The notes under the pieces are model-generated. The model saw only the letters and a program-made list of their open reading frames with translations, was not told the DNA's origin and made no database searches. Both the position numbers and the translations under genes were made by a program. Of a stretch of DNA of 64,000 bases, positions 53,622-62,449 are shown piece after piece. The DNA is from Noviherbaspirillum malthae (GTDB taxonomy: Bacteria; Pseudomonadota; Gammaproteobacteria; Burkholderiales; Burkholderiaceae_D), in contig NZ_JACYXF010000011.1 of the NCBI RefSeq assembly GCF_015352985.1, positions 86,940 to 150,939 of the forward strand, in the 5' to 3' direction. Numbering within the stretch: the first letter of the stretch is position 1; each line of letters begins with the position of its first letter.

Positions 53622-54765
53622 TTTTGTGTTTCTCCATCATCGCCACGAAGCGATCAAACAAGGGGGCGACGTCGGTCGGACCGGGCGATGCTTCAGGGTG
53701 GCCCTGGAAGCAGAACGCCGGCTTGTCGGTGCGGGCAAAGCCCTGAAGCGAGCCGTCGAACAGCGATACATGGGTCACGCGGCAGTTGGACGGCAAGGTA
53801 GCCTGGTCCACGGCGAAACCATGGTTCTGCGAAGTGATCATTACCTGCTTCGTATCCAGGTCCTGCACCGGATGGTTCGCGCCATGGTGGCCGAACTTCA
53901 TCTTGAGCGTCTTGGCGCCGGAAGCAAGTGCCATGATCTGGTGGCCGAGGCAGATGCCGAAGGTCGGAATGCCGCGGTCGATCAGTTCCTTGGTAGCCGC
54001 GATCGCGTAGTCACAGGGCTCGGGATCGCCGGGACCATTGGCAAGGAAAATGCCGTCGGGGTTGAGAGCAAGCGCGTCCTTGGCTGTCGACTGCGCCGGC
54101 AGCACGGTGATCTTGCAGCCCCGCTCTGCCAGCATGCGCAGGATGTTCCGCTTGACGCCGTAATCAAATGCGACGACGTGGTATTTCGGATCGGTCTGCT
54201 TGCCCACGCCCTGGCCGAGCTTCCATTCGGTCTCGGTCCACACGTAGGACTCTTTCGTCGACACGACTTTCGCGAGATCCATGCCGGCCAGTCCCGGGAA
54301 GGATTTCGCCAGTGCCAGCGCCTTTTCGACATCGGCCTCGCCGGCGAGGATGGCGCCGTTCTGCGCGCCCTTTTCGCGAAGGATGCGGGTCAGTTTGCGG
54401 GTATCGATTCCGGCGATGCCCACCACGTTCTGCGACTTCAGATAGTCGGACAGGCTCTGCTTGGAACGGAAGTTGGACACCAAGAGCGGCAGATCCTTGA
54501 TGATCAGGCCGGCGGCGTGAATGCGGTCGGCCTCGACGTCTTCGTCATTGACGCCGACGTTGCCGATATGCGGATAAGTCAGAGTGACAATCTGGCGGCT
54601 GTAGCTGGGATCGGTCAGGATTTCCTGGTAGCCTGTCATTGCCGTGTTGAACACGACTTCACCGATCGTATGACCGGGGGCACCAATAGAAAAACCCTGG
54701 AAAATCGACCCATCTGCAAGCGCAAGGATGGCCGGAACTGATTGGCCAGAAAAAAATGGCAGCAA
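53614..54765 (-). CDS. carA: Carbamoyl-phosphate synthase small subunit
   Basis: The 383-residue glutaminase subunit has the class I amidotransferase triad: Cys in [12 protein letters not shown], and His/Glu in GHPEASPGP. The start is TTG 54765 with AGGAG seven bases upstream; no other start fits the family N-terminus ([16 protein letters not shown]). TTG may keep expression low. Transcription likely starts about 137 bases upstream, leaving room for leader control. Confidence 0.97.
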   Translation of the reverse strand: MLPFFSGQSVPAILALADGSIFQGFSIGAPGHTIGEVVFNTAMTGYQEILTDPSYSRQIVTLTYPHIGNVGVNDEDVEADRIHAAGLIIKDLPLLVSNFRSKQSLSDYLKSQNVVGIAGIDTRKLTRILREKGAQNGAILAGEADVEKALALAKSFPGLAGMDLAKVVSTKESYVWTETEWKLGQGVGKQTDPKYHVVAFDYGVKRNILRMLAERGCKITVLPAQSTAKDALALNPDGIFLANGPGDPEPCDYAIAATKELIDRGIPTFGICLGHQIMALASGAKTLKMKFGHHGANHPVQDLDTKQVMITSQNHGFAVDQATLPSNCRVTHVSLFDGSLQGFARTDKPAFCFQGHPEASPGPTDVAPLFDRFVAMMEKHKNA

Positions 54766-54908
54766 GGGTAACTCCTGAGATGGTTACCGCCGCTGCGCCG
54801 CGCCAGAACGACCGTCAACCAAACGGCTTGCGCTGGATGTCACGGGTCTTTTTGGGACGAGATGGAAGGGGTATGCGCTACGGCGGACTGGATTAGTTAA
54901 ACCCCAAG

Positions 54909-54937
54909 ATTATAGCCGAGAACCACCTTCACTGCAA
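54909..54937 (-). promoter_or_regulatory. Sigma70 promoter of carAB
   Basis: Minus strand TTGCAG (54937-54932), 17-base spacer, consensus TATAAT (54914-54909). The predicted leader is about 137 bases. The hairpin TTGCCGG/CCGGCAA at 54962-54979 may be a weak terminator for the gene upstream. Confidence 0.8.
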
Positions 54938-55034
54938 ACCCGAAGGAGAGCGAAAAACCTGTTGCCGGAGCGCCGGCAATTGCCTCTCCATCGGGCTGTT
55001 CATTGCCTTTCGGGCAATGAAAAAAGAACATGAC

Positions 55035-55442
55035 TCAGAGGCCGAGAGCCGCGATGCCGGCCTTGGCGATCTGCACGTCTTCCGACGACTTGACGCCCGA
55101 TACGCCGACCGCGCCGATGCACTGCCCTTCCACGACGACGGGCACGCCGCCTTCGAGCATGCCTTCGATCACGGGAGCAGTGATGAAGGAATAGCGGCCG
55201 TTGTTGATCATGTCTTCATAGACCTTGGTTTCGCGGCGGCCGAGTGCCGCAGTCCTGGCCTTGGCCGGTGCAATGCTTGCCGAAATAGGTGCGGCATTGT
55301 CGAGGCGCTGCAGCCACAGCAGGTGGCCGCCGTCGTCCACGATGGAAATCGTGACTGCCCAGTTGTTTGCCTTTGCTTCCGCTTCTGCGGCTGCGGCAAT
55401 CTTTTTAGCGTCGTCGAGTGTGAGAACCGGTTTTGTTTGCAT
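55035..55442 (-). CDS. GlcG/HbpS-like small protein
   Basis: The 135-residue protein has the GlcG/HbpS fold signature (LTLDDAKKIAAAAEAEA, VTISIVDDGGHLLWLQRLDNA, EGGVPVVVEGQCIGAVGVSG). Family members bind haem or sense redox state in Streptomyces; GlcG of the glycolate operon has no known function. The start MQTKPVLT is fixed by AGGAG six bases upstream. No partner is evident nearby. Confidence 0.88.
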   Translation of the reverse strand: MQTKPVLTLDDAKKIAAAAEAEAKANNWAVTISIVDDGGHLLWLQRLDNAAPISASIAPAKARTAALGRRETKVYEDMINNGRYSFITAPVIEGMLEGGVPVVVEGQCIGAVGVSGVKSSEDVQIAKAGIAALGL

Positions 55443-55534
55443 TTCTGCTCCTTCTGAAGAAGCGTGGATTGTACGACAAGGCATACTTCCCGCGCACAGC
55501 GCGCTGCAACATTGACTCGGCCCGCTCCGCTCTT

Positions 55535-56671
55535 TTAGATCGGACTGCGCTTCATCACAAGCTCCGCAAGCGATTGCAGTTCCGCAGGAAGCTTGTCGAG
55601 ATAGGGACCTACCCGATCGCGTCTGCCCTCCTTGATCCAGCGCAGCAGCGTTGCGGCGTCCGGGACGGCGCTGTCGGAATGCTCGATCGCCATCAGCGCA
55701 CCGCCGCCGGAGGCGACACGCTCCTCCTCTTCGCCGACTGCGCCGATGAATCCTTGCGCGATACCCAGCCCCGCCCTCCTCCGGGCAATATCCTGCATGC
55801 GGGGCAAGCTGGCGCCTTCCGCCGCGCTGCGGTCGGAGAGCGATGCGATGCCGCAGCAGGCGACGATACCGCCTCCGGCATCGGGAAGATCTGCATCGGC
55901 AATGGCATGGCAGATGCGCCGGGCGAAAACGAGTGCTGCATCGGCATTGATACCGCCGGTGGCGAGCATGAATTCGGCCTCACCGGTCTGGGCGACATGG
56001 TCGGTCTGCCGAACCGTACGGCGCAACAGCCCGCCAATGGCGGCCATCACCGTTCTCGCCGGGACATCCGAGCAGTCTTCGCCGGCGGGTTGCCGCAGTG
56101 CGATCTTGACATTGAGCAGCACCGCATCGCGTCCGCTCTGGACGGCATGGCGAAGCAGGCTGGAAGCCTCCGCCTCGAATATTTCCTTCGCCGGAAATTC
56201 CGTAGCGATGCCTTCCCGGACGTGCTGCGCCAAGACTTCGAGGCCGCGCCGGAATTCCTGCCGGGTGGCGACCAGCTTGGCAAGAACGTCAAGCCGCGAT
56301 ACCAGGTGCGCAGTCTCCATGCCTTTGGTGATGAGATCGCTGGCTCCGGCGGCAAGGGCGCGCTCCCTTTCGACCTGTTCATCGCTGCCGGAAATGACGA
56401 CTACCGGCATTTCGCGCAGGCGCGTGATGCTCGACTGCCGTATGCGCTGCAGCAGGCCGTAACCGTCCAGGCGAGGCATGGTGAGATCGGTGATCAGCAC
56501 CTTGATATGCCCATCAGCCAGCAGCATCTCCCATGCCTCCTCGCCGTTGCAGGCTTCCCGGAAGTCGAAGATGCCGTCGATGCGCTTGATCAGCGCGAGC
56601 CGCACGATGCGGGAATCGTCCGCAATCAGGATACGAGGCCTTACCGGGATGTCGATCTCGCTTGCAGCCAT
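55535..56671 (-). CDS. Response regulator with degenerate GGDEF-like domain
   Basis: A 378-residue protein with an N-terminal REC domain (ILIADDSRIVR, phospho-acceptor in VLITDLTMPRLDGYG, Thr/Ser switch VVISGS, Lys in LITKGME). The C-terminal ~170 residues look like a GGDEF fold in which the signature is GEAEF (TGEAEFMLATGG), so it should not make c-di-GMP. It might bind a nucleotide or act by dimerisation. The start MAASEIDIP (56671) is preferred; the long upstream frame crosses the promoter of the divergent gene. Confidence 0.82.
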   Translation of the reverse strand: MAASEIDIPVRPRILIADDSRIVRLALIKRIDGIFDFREACNGEEAWEMLLADGHIKVLITDLTMPRLDGYGLLQRIRQSSITRLREMPVVVISGSDEQVERERALAAGASDLITKGMETAHLVSRLDVLAKLVATRQEFRRGLEVLAQHVREGIATEFPAKEIFEAEASSLLRHAVQSGRDAVLLNVKIALRQPAGEDCSDVPARTVMAAIGGLLRRTVRQTDHVAQTGEAEFMLATGGINADAALVFARRICHAIADADLPDAGGGIVACCGIASLSDRSAAEGASLPRMQDIARRRAGLGIAQGFIGAVGEEEERVASGGGALMAIEHSDSAVPDAATLLRWIKEGRRDRVGPYLDKLPAELQSLAELVMKRSPI

Positions 56672-56726
56672 GGTCTTGTAGTTATGAAAATAGCGATGGG
56701 GAAAGCATACTCTTGAGAAACTTTTT

Positions 56727-56755
56727 TTGACAGGTTGGCTTTCATCCCTTACATT
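56727..56755 (+). promoter_or_regulatory. Sigma70 promoter of the NlpC/P60 gene
   Basis: Consensus TTGACA (56727-56732), 17-base spacer, TACATT (56750-56755). It places the transcript start near 56762, which supports ATG 56787 rather than the upstream TTG as translation start. Confidence 0.75.
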
Positions 56756-56786
56756 GGCGGCGTTGCTTCGATTAAACATTAACAGC

Positions 56787-57323
56787 ATGACAACGACGCG
56801 CGGAATTCGGAAAGGTGTGAGGTTTGGAATATCCACGCTGGCGCTTGCCATGGTCCTGACCGCCTCGGCCTTCGCCGATGAAACCTCGCCTCCTGCACCA
56901 CCAACAGGGCCATTGGCGAAACTGCAAGGCATTACCTCGCGCGCCTCGGAACTTGCGCTTCATGCAATGAGCATGATCGGAATCCGGTACCGCTACGGCG
57001 GCAACGCGCCGGAAAGCGGGCTGGATTGCAGCGGCCTGGTTCGTTACGTGTTCAAGCAGGTCACGGGCGCGGAGCTTCCGCGCACTTCCGAAGAGATCAG
57101 CCGCGTCGGACAGACCGTGGAACCGGGCGAACTGCAGCCTGGCGACCTGGTCTTCTACAACACCCTGCGGCGCGGGTTCTCCCATGTCGGCATCTACCTG
57201 GGCGACAACAAGTTCATCCATGCGCCCTCCGCCGGCGGACAGGTGCGCATCGAGCGCATGGATATCAGCTACTGGAAGAACCGCTTCAACGGCGCCAGGC
57301 GGATCAATCAGGCCGCAGAGTAA
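56787..57323 (+). CDS. NlpC/P60-family cell-wall peptidase
   Basis: The 178-residue secreted protein has a signal peptide (hydrophobic core STLALAMVLTASAFA) and an NlpC/P60 cysteine peptidase domain from about residue 58: catalytic Cys in GLDCSGLVRYVF, His in GFSHVGIYLGD and the third polar residue in FIHAPSAGG. Such enzymes cut D-Glu-mDAP bonds in peptidoglycan stem peptides. It has no substrate-binding SH3 or LysM module, so it relies on the catalytic domain. Confidence 0.9.
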   Translation: MTTTRGIRKGVRFGISTLALAMVLTASAFADETSPPAPPTGPLAKLQGITSRASELALHAMSMIGIRYRYGGNAPESGLDCSGLVRYVFKQVTGAELPRTSEEISRVGQTVEPGELQPGDLVFYNTLRRGFSHVGIYLGDNKFIHAPSAGGQVRIERMDISYWKNRFNGARRINQAAE

Positions 57324-57362
57324 GCGTCTTACATTTCCCGCCTGGAACCTGCCCAGCCGCTC

Positions 57363-58301
57363 TTATAGCGGCTGCTCGCGCTTTGCGACGAGCTTCTTGC
57401 GCAGTTCGGGCAGCAACTGGGCGGTTGCCTGTTCGCCCGCCAGGATGGCGGTATTACGCCCCGGGAAATCATTTCCCTTCATTGTGCCGAGCCGAGGCTG
57501 GATCACGACGTCGGCATCACGCAATTCATAGTGGTTGATGCTTTGCCCCATGATGGCGAAGGTCTGCAGCAGGACGTCCACCGAACTCGACGCGGGCTGT
57601 GCGTCGGGCTGCGAAGAAATATTGACCGCAATGACGAAGTCGGCGCCCATTTCGCGAGCGAAGCGCACAGGGACCGGGGAGACCAGGCCGCCGTCAACAT
57701 AGGAATGATCGCTGATGCGCACAGGCTGGAACACGCTCGGCACTGCCGACGACGCACGTACCGCCAGGCCTGTATTGCCCCTGCGGAAGAGGATGGGCGC
57801 GCCGCTGTTTAGGTCGGTAGCCACCGCGCCGAACGGGATCTTGAGCTTTTCGATCGGCAGATTGTTGACGCTGCGGTTGACATAGCTTTGCAGGGCTTCG
57901 CCCTTGAGCACGCCGGTCGCCTTGGCAAAAAGCGGAACGGACCAGTCGGAAATGGCGGCTTCATCCATTTCTAGCGCCATCTTGTGCAGCGCAAAGCCGT
58001 TGTTGCCCGCGGCGTAGAGCGCTCCGACAAGGCTGCCGGCGCTGGTTCCCACGACGATATCGGGCACGATGCCCTGCGCCTCCAGCGCCTTGATGACGCC
58101 GATGTGAGCAAATCCGCGCGCCGCGCCGCCGCCGAGCGCCAGCCCGATTTTCAGGTTGCGCGGTGCTTTCGCCGCAGCCGAGGCCGGAGCTGCAGACTCG
58201 GAAACAGGCGGTTTCGCCAAGGGCGAGATGGTTGAGCATCCTGCCGCAGCCAGCAAGGAGGCAGACAGCAAGAGATAGGCAAGACTTTTCGGCAAGAACA
58301 T
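57363..58301 (-). CDS. Patatin-like phospholipase lipoprotein (RssA-like)
   Basis: A 312-residue patatin-family serine hydrolase. The glycine-rich oxyanion loop is LALGGGAARGFAHIG, the nucleophile Ser is in GTSAGSLVGALY and the catalytic Asp in VDGGLVSPVP. The N-terminus MFLPKSLAYLLLSASLLAAAGC is a lipoprotein signal, unlike E. coli RssA, which is cytoplasmic; this one should act at the periplasmic face of a membrane. The longer upstream frame runs through the Fur-box region and is rejected. Substrates are probably phospholipids or lysophospholipids. Confidence 0.88.
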   Translation of the reverse strand: MFLPKSLAYLLLSASLLAAAGCSTISPLAKPPVSESAAPASAAAKAPRNLKIGLALGGGAARGFAHIGVIKALEAQGIVPDIVVGTSAGSLVGALYAAGNNGFALHKMALEMDEAAISDWSVPLFAKATGVLKGEALQSYVNRSVNNLPIEKLKIPFGAVATDLNSGAPILFRRGNTGLAVRASSAVPSVFQPVRISDHSYVDGGLVSPVPVRFAREMGADFVIAVNISSQPDAQPASSSVDVLLQTFAIMGQSINHYELRDADVVIQPRLGTMKGNDFPGRNTAILAGEQATAQLLPELRKKLVAKREQPL

Positions 58302-58408
58302 GAAGACGTTTCTGATGACAGGACAACAACACAGGGCCTGCTTGTACTCGAACTGGCCCTGCGGCAAGTTTGCATTGTAGCGGACGCCGCACCGGTGGCG
58401 ACGGCAGA

Positions 58409-58431
58409 ACATAATGAGAATGATTAGCATT
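58409..58431 (+). promoter_or_regulatory. Fur box and iron-regulated promoter
   Basis: ACATAATGAGAATGATTAGCATT matches the Fur consensus GATAATGATAATCATTATC at most positions (longer form not written out; key blocks AATGA, GAATGATTA, GCATT). A -10 TATACT (58446-58451) follows, with a weak -35 TTAGCA inside the box, so Fur binding would block RNA polymerase. It precedes the Fe(III)-binding protein by about 60 bases and lies 108 bases upstream of the divergent patatin gene. Confidence 0.75.
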
Positions 58432-58489
58432 TGTTGGCAAAACGTTATACTCTCGCGATAAAAATCCCAGTCCAAAAAGGAGCCTCACG

Positions 58490-59551
58490 ATGATTCGTTT
58501 TGCCAAACGCCCGATGATCCTGGGCCTTATGTTGACTACACTCTTCGCAGCAACGGCATCGTCATCCGCCATTGCCCAGGAAGAGAAGGTGCTGAACCTC
58601 TACTCCTCCCGTCATTACCAGACCGACGAGCAGCTGTATTCCAATTTCACCAAGCAGACCGGCATCAAGATCAACCGCATCGAGGCCGAAGACAATCCCT
58701 TGCTGGAAAGATTGAGGAACGAGGGCAAGAACAGCCCTGCCGACGTGATTCTCATGGTCGATGCGGCACGCCTGTGGCGTGCGCAGATCGAGGGCTTGTT
58801 CCAGCCGGTCAAGTCCAAGGTGCTGGATGCGCGCATTCCGGCCAATCTGCGCGGCAAGGATGACGGCAACGGCTCGGAGTGGTACGGCTTCTCGACACGC
58901 GGACGCGTCATCGTCTACAACAAGGCGAATGTGAATCCGGAAGATGTGTCGACCTACGAGTCGCTGGCCGATCCGAAGAACAAGGGCAAGGTCTGCACCC
59001 GCTCCGGCTCCCATCCCTACATGCTGTCGATGATCGGTTCGATGATAGAACGCAATGGCGAAGCCGCGACCGAGAAATGGGCGCAAGGCGTGGTGAACAA
59101 TTTCGCGCGCCCTCCGCGCGGCGGCGACACCGACCAGATCAAGGGCGTGGCAACCGGCGAATGCGGCGTCGCCGTGGCGAACACCTATTACTACGTGCGC
59201 CTGCTGCGTTCGAACAAGCCGGAAGACAAGGAGCTGATCAGCAAGGTCGGCTTCATCTGGCCCAACCAGAAAACCTCGGGCACGCACCTGAACATTTCCG
59301 GCGGCGGCGTCGCCAAGAATGCCCCGCACCGCGAGGCTGCCGTCAAATTCCTCGAATACCTGGCCAGCGACGAAGCCCAGACCTATTTCGCGAATGGCAA
59401 CAACGAATGGCCGGTAGTGAAATCCGCGGTGGCTTCCAATCCGGCGCTGGAATCGCTGGGCAAGTTCAAGGCGGAGAATGTGTCGATCGCCACGATCGGC
59501 AAGAACCAGATCGCTGCCCAGAAGATTCTGGATCGCGTCGGCTACAAGTAA
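58490..59551 (+). CDS. Fe(III) ABC transporter substrate-binding protein (FutA/FbpA-like)
   Basis: A 353-residue periplasmic binding protein with a signal peptide (cut near SSAIA|QEEK). The family pattern VLNLYSSRHYQTDEQLYSNF supplies the N-terminal Tyr/His, and VANTYYYVRLL supplies the paired Tyr residues that bind ferric iron. It has a good SD (AAGGAG) and a Fur box upstream, which fits iron-starvation induction. No permease or ATPase gene follows, so it must use a transporter encoded elsewhere. Confidence 0.92.
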   Translation: MIRFAKRPMILGLMLTTLFAATASSSAIAQEEKVLNLYSSRHYQTDEQLYSNFTKQTGIKINRIEAEDNPLLERLRNEGKNSPADVILMVDAARLWRAQIEGLFQPVKSKVLDARIPANLRGKDDGNGSEWYGFSTRGRVIVYNKANVNPEDVSTYESLADPKNKGKVCTRSGSHPYMLSMIGSMIERNGEAATEKWAQGVVNNFARPPRGGDTDQIKGVATGECGVAVANTYYYVRLLRSNKPEDKELISKVGFIWPNQKTSGTHLNISGGGVAKNAPHREAAVKFLEYLASDEAQTYFANGNNEWPVVKSAVASNPALESLGKFKAENVSIATIGKNQIAAQKILDRVGYK

Positions 59552-59680
59552 GCAGGCGTATTCAAGCCGAGGGGCGGCGGAAACCGGCGCAAGGCGCGCC
59601 GGTTCTATCCGGGGTTCTCCACGTGCCCGCCCTGCTCTTCTCGACATCGGGCATGGCTGCAGGTCGGCAGGCGCAGGCAG

Positions 59681-61000
59681 TCATGCCCGAACTGTTTTCT
59701 CGGCGTAGCCTTCCGCGATCATCCGGCGCGGGAAACGCACCGTGAACGTGCTGCCCTTGCCCGGTTCGGAATCGATCGTCAGCGCAGCATCATGGCGCAG
59801 CAGCACATGCTTGACGATCGCCAGGCCAAGGCCGGTTCCCTGCGTCTCGCGGGAGCGGCTCTTGTCCACCCGATAGAAGCGCTCGGTCAGTCGCGAGATA
59901 TGCTCCGGCCGGATGCCGATGCCGTTGTCGCGCACCGAGAATTGCGGCCCCTCTTCGCTCATCTTCCATGAAATATGGATGGCGCCATTCTCGGGGGTGT
60001 AGCGGATCGCATTCGAGACGAGGTTGCCGAATGCGCTTCTCAGTTCGTCGGTATTGCCCTTGATGTCGGGGCCGTCGATCTCCGACGTGATCTGGTGGCG
60101 GCCGTTCGACAAGGCGCCTGCATCCTGCTGGATCTGCTCGACCAGCAGCTCCATGTCGATGCGTTCCAGCCGCAGCGGGTAATCTACCGACTCCAGCCGG
60201 GTCAGCGTCAGCATGTCCTCGATCAGGTTCTGCATGCGCTGCCCCTGCTCGCTCATCAGCTTGAGGTGGCTCATCCTGGTCTTCACGTCCAGATTGGGCT
60301 GGCTGCAGGCGATTTCCAGAAAGCCGTTGATGACCGTGAGCGGCGTGCGCAACTCGTGCGAGGCATTGGCGACGAAATCGCGGCGCATGGTTTCGATGCG
60401 GTCCGATTCCGTCGCATCATGCGTCACCAGAATCTGGCGCCGGTTCTCGAAAGGAATGATCTGGACGATGAGCTTGCGGTCGCGCACGGCCAGCATCAGC
60501 GGCTGCTCATAGCGGCCGAGGATGATGTAATCAATGAATTCCGGACTGCGGATCAGATTGGTGACGCGCATTCCCTTGTCGCGGTCCATGCGCAGGCCGA
60601 GATGCTTTTCCGCGGCCGGATTGCACCATTCGAGAAAGAGCACGTCATCCATGATGACCACGCCGTCCGGCAGCAGGCTCATCGCCTGCCTGAACCGGGC
60701 CAGCCACTCCGCCAGTTCGGCCTGGTTGCGCTCGTCGCCGCGCCGCAGCTTGTAGAGCCGTGAAAAGATGTCGGTCCAGGCGCCCCAGCCGTCGGGCAGC
60801 CTGGCGCTGCTCGGATGGTCGAGCCAGTCGGCAAGCTGGTAGAGGTAATGCAGCTGCACGATGAGCAGCACGCACAGGCCGCCCAAGGCCGCCGCCAATC
60901 CCAATACGGGACCGAAGAAATACCAGACAACGCCGCCTCCGGCCAGGACGAGGGCTAGGCGCAGAAAAGCGGGGATCCAGAAAATCAGCCGGGGATTCAT
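59681..61000 (-). CDS. phoR: Phosphate regulon sensor kinase PhoR
   Basis: The 439-residue kinase has two close N-terminal membrane helices (about 9-50), a linker, a PAS domain (about 95-200), HisKA with the phospho-acceptor in ASHELRTPLTVINGFLE, and HATPase_c (NLVSNAIRYTP, DNGIGI, GTGLGLAIV). It phosphorylates PhoB when phosphate is scarce. It begins 10 bases after phoB, last in pst-phoU-phoB-phoR. Confidence 0.96.
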   Translation of the reverse strand: MNPRLIFWIPAFLRLALVLAGGGVVWYFFGPVLGLAAALGGLCVLLIVQLHYLYQLADWLDHPSSARLPDGWGAWTDIFSRLYKLRRGDERNQAELAEWLARFRQAMSLLPDGVVIMDDVLFLEWCNPAAEKHLGLRMDRDKGMRVTNLIRSPEFIDYIILGRYEQPLMLAVRDRKLIVQIIPFENRRQILVTHDATESDRIETMRRDFVANASHELRTPLTVINGFLEIACSQPNLDVKTRMSHLKLMSEQGQRMQNLIEDMLTLTRLESVDYPLRLERIDMELLVEQIQQDAGALSNGRHQITSEIDGPDIKGNTDELRSAFGNLVSNAIRYTPENGAIHISWKMSEEGPQFSVRDNGIGIRPEHISRLTERFYRVDKSRSRETQGTGLGLAIVKHVLLRHDAALTIDSEPGKGSTFTVRFPRRMIAEGYAEKTVRA

Positions 61001-61010
61001 CTCTGCCTAG

Positions 61011-61700
61011 CTATTTCTCGGACAGCATGTAGCCGACGCTGCGCACGGTCTTGATCATCGACTCGGCTTCCTTGAGCGCCTTGCGCAGGCGCAGCACATG
61101 CACGTCGACGGTACGCTCTTCAATGGCCACGTGGTCGCCCCATACCTTGTCGAGCAGCTGGCTGCGCGAAAACACCCTTTCCGGATGGGCCATGAAGAAT
61201 TTGAGCAGCTTGTACTCGGCATGGCCGATGTCGATCTTCTGTTCGTTCAGCATCACGGAACAGCTGATCGGATCGAGCGTCACCACGCCTGCGCTCATCG
61301 GCGACTGCGCATGCTCCGGGCTCTTGCGGCGCAGCAGCGCCTTGATGCGCGAAGTCAGCTCGCGCGGCGAAAACGGCTTGGTGATGTAATCGTCCGCACC
61401 GTTGTCGAGCCCGGCGATCTTGTCTTCTTCCATGCTCTTCGCGGTCAGCATGATGACCGGCAGCGCCTGCAGCTGGCGGTCGCCGCGGATGCGGGACAGC
61501 AGTCGCAGGCCGGACTGGTCGGGCAGCATCCAGTCCAGCAGCACCATGTGCGGCGTGCGCATCTGCATGAATTCCCATGCTTCGCTCGCGGTGTGCGCCG
61601 CCGTGCAGTTCCAGCCAGCTTCCTTCAACGTGAAGGACACCAGTTCGATGATGGGCGGTTCGTCTTCGACGATCAGTATTGTGGTCTTGTCAACGGCCAT
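61011..61700 (-). CDS. phoB: Phosphate regulon response regulator PhoB
   Basis: An OmpR-class regulator of 229 residues. REC: ILIVEDEPPI, phospho-acceptor in MVLLDWMLPDQSG, Lys in YITKPFSP. The C-terminal winged helix recognises Pho boxes (RTVDVHVLRLRKALK). The start MAVDKTT lies two bases after the phoU stop; the longer frame overlaps phoU and is rejected. Confidence 0.97.
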   Translation of the reverse strand: MAVDKTTILIVEDEPPIIELVSFTLKEAGWNCTAAHTASEAWEFMQMRTPHMVLLDWMLPDQSGLRLLSRIRGDRQLQALPVIMLTAKSMEEDKIAGLDNGADDYITKPFSPRELTSRIKALLRRKSPEHAQSPMSAGVVTLDPISCSVMLNEQKIDIGHAEYKLLKFFMAHPERVFSRSQLLDKVWGDHVAIEERTVDVHVLRLRKALKEAESMIKTVRSVGYMLSEK

Positions 61701-61702
61701 GA

Positions 61703-62410
61703 TCAGACGGAAGTGTCCAGCTTGGTATAAACATAATCGGTGTGCCGGATGTCCTTGCCTTCGACGACATAGATGACATACTCGGCAATGTTCTTCGCAT
61801 GATCGCCGATCCGCTCGATCGCCTTGGCAACCCACAGCGTATCGAGCGCCGCCGAGATGGTGCGCGGATCTTCCATCATGAAGGTCACCATCGTGCGGGT
61901 GATGGCCCGGAATTCATGGTCGATGACATCGTCGTGGGAAATGATGCGGGCGGCCTGCTTGCCGTCCAGCCGCGCGAACGCATCCAGCGCGTCATGCAGC
62001 GATTCGGAAGCGCTGGCTGCCAGTACCCTGATGGACTCGTAATGATTCAGCACGCCGACAGTGCCGCGCTCGTGCAGGTTTTTCGCTGTGCGCGCAATCT
62101 TGGTGGCTTCGTCGCCGACCCGCTCAAGGTCGGTGATCACCTTCAGCGTCGCCATCACCGTGCGCAGGTCGTTGGCCGCCGGCTGGCGCTTGACGATGAG
62201 GTGGCTGCAGGTATCGTCGAGCGAGACCTCCAGCTTGTTGACGTTTTCGTCACCCTTGATGACTTGCTCAGCCTGGGCGATATTGCCGGTGCGGAAACAG
62301 CTGATCGCATCGTTGAACTGGCTTTCCACCATGCCGCCCATCAGCAGAACCTTCGAGCGGATCGCTTCGAGATCCATGTCGTATTGCTTGGAAGAGTGAT
62401 CGCCTGGCAT
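61703..62410 (-). CDS. phoU: Phosphate transport regulator PhoU
   Basis: A 235-residue all-alpha protein with two three-helix PhoU repeats, each with the metal-binding ExxxD pattern (ERVGDEATKIART; ERIGDHAKNIAEY). PhoU links the Pst transporter to PhoR and shuts off the regulon in high phosphate. It lies between pstB and phoB. Confidence 0.97.
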   Translation of the reverse strand: MPGDHSSKQYDMDLEAIRSKVLLMGGMVESQFNDAISCFRTGNIAQAEQVIKGDENVNKLEVSLDDTCSHLIVKRQPAANDLRTVMATLKVITDLERVGDEATKIARTAKNLHERGTVGVLNHYESIRVLAASASESLHDALDAFARLDGKQAARIISHDDVIDHEFRAITRTMVTFMMEDPRTISAALDTLWVAKAIERIGDHAKNIAEYVIYVVEGKDIRHTDYVYTKLDTSV

Positions 62411-62449
62411 CAGGTTCTCCTTAAAGATTCATGAGTAGCTTACACCGCC

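Noticed and set aside
55000..55025. CATTGCC/GGGCAATG hairpin as terminator of the GlcG-like gene
   Set aside because: The U-run lies before, not after, the hairpin in the direction of transcription.
56727..56786. N-terminal extension of the NlpC/P60 protein from TTG 56727
   Set aside because: That TTG is the first half of a consensus -35 hexamer TTGACA; a promoter there puts the start site downstream, so ATG 56787 is used.
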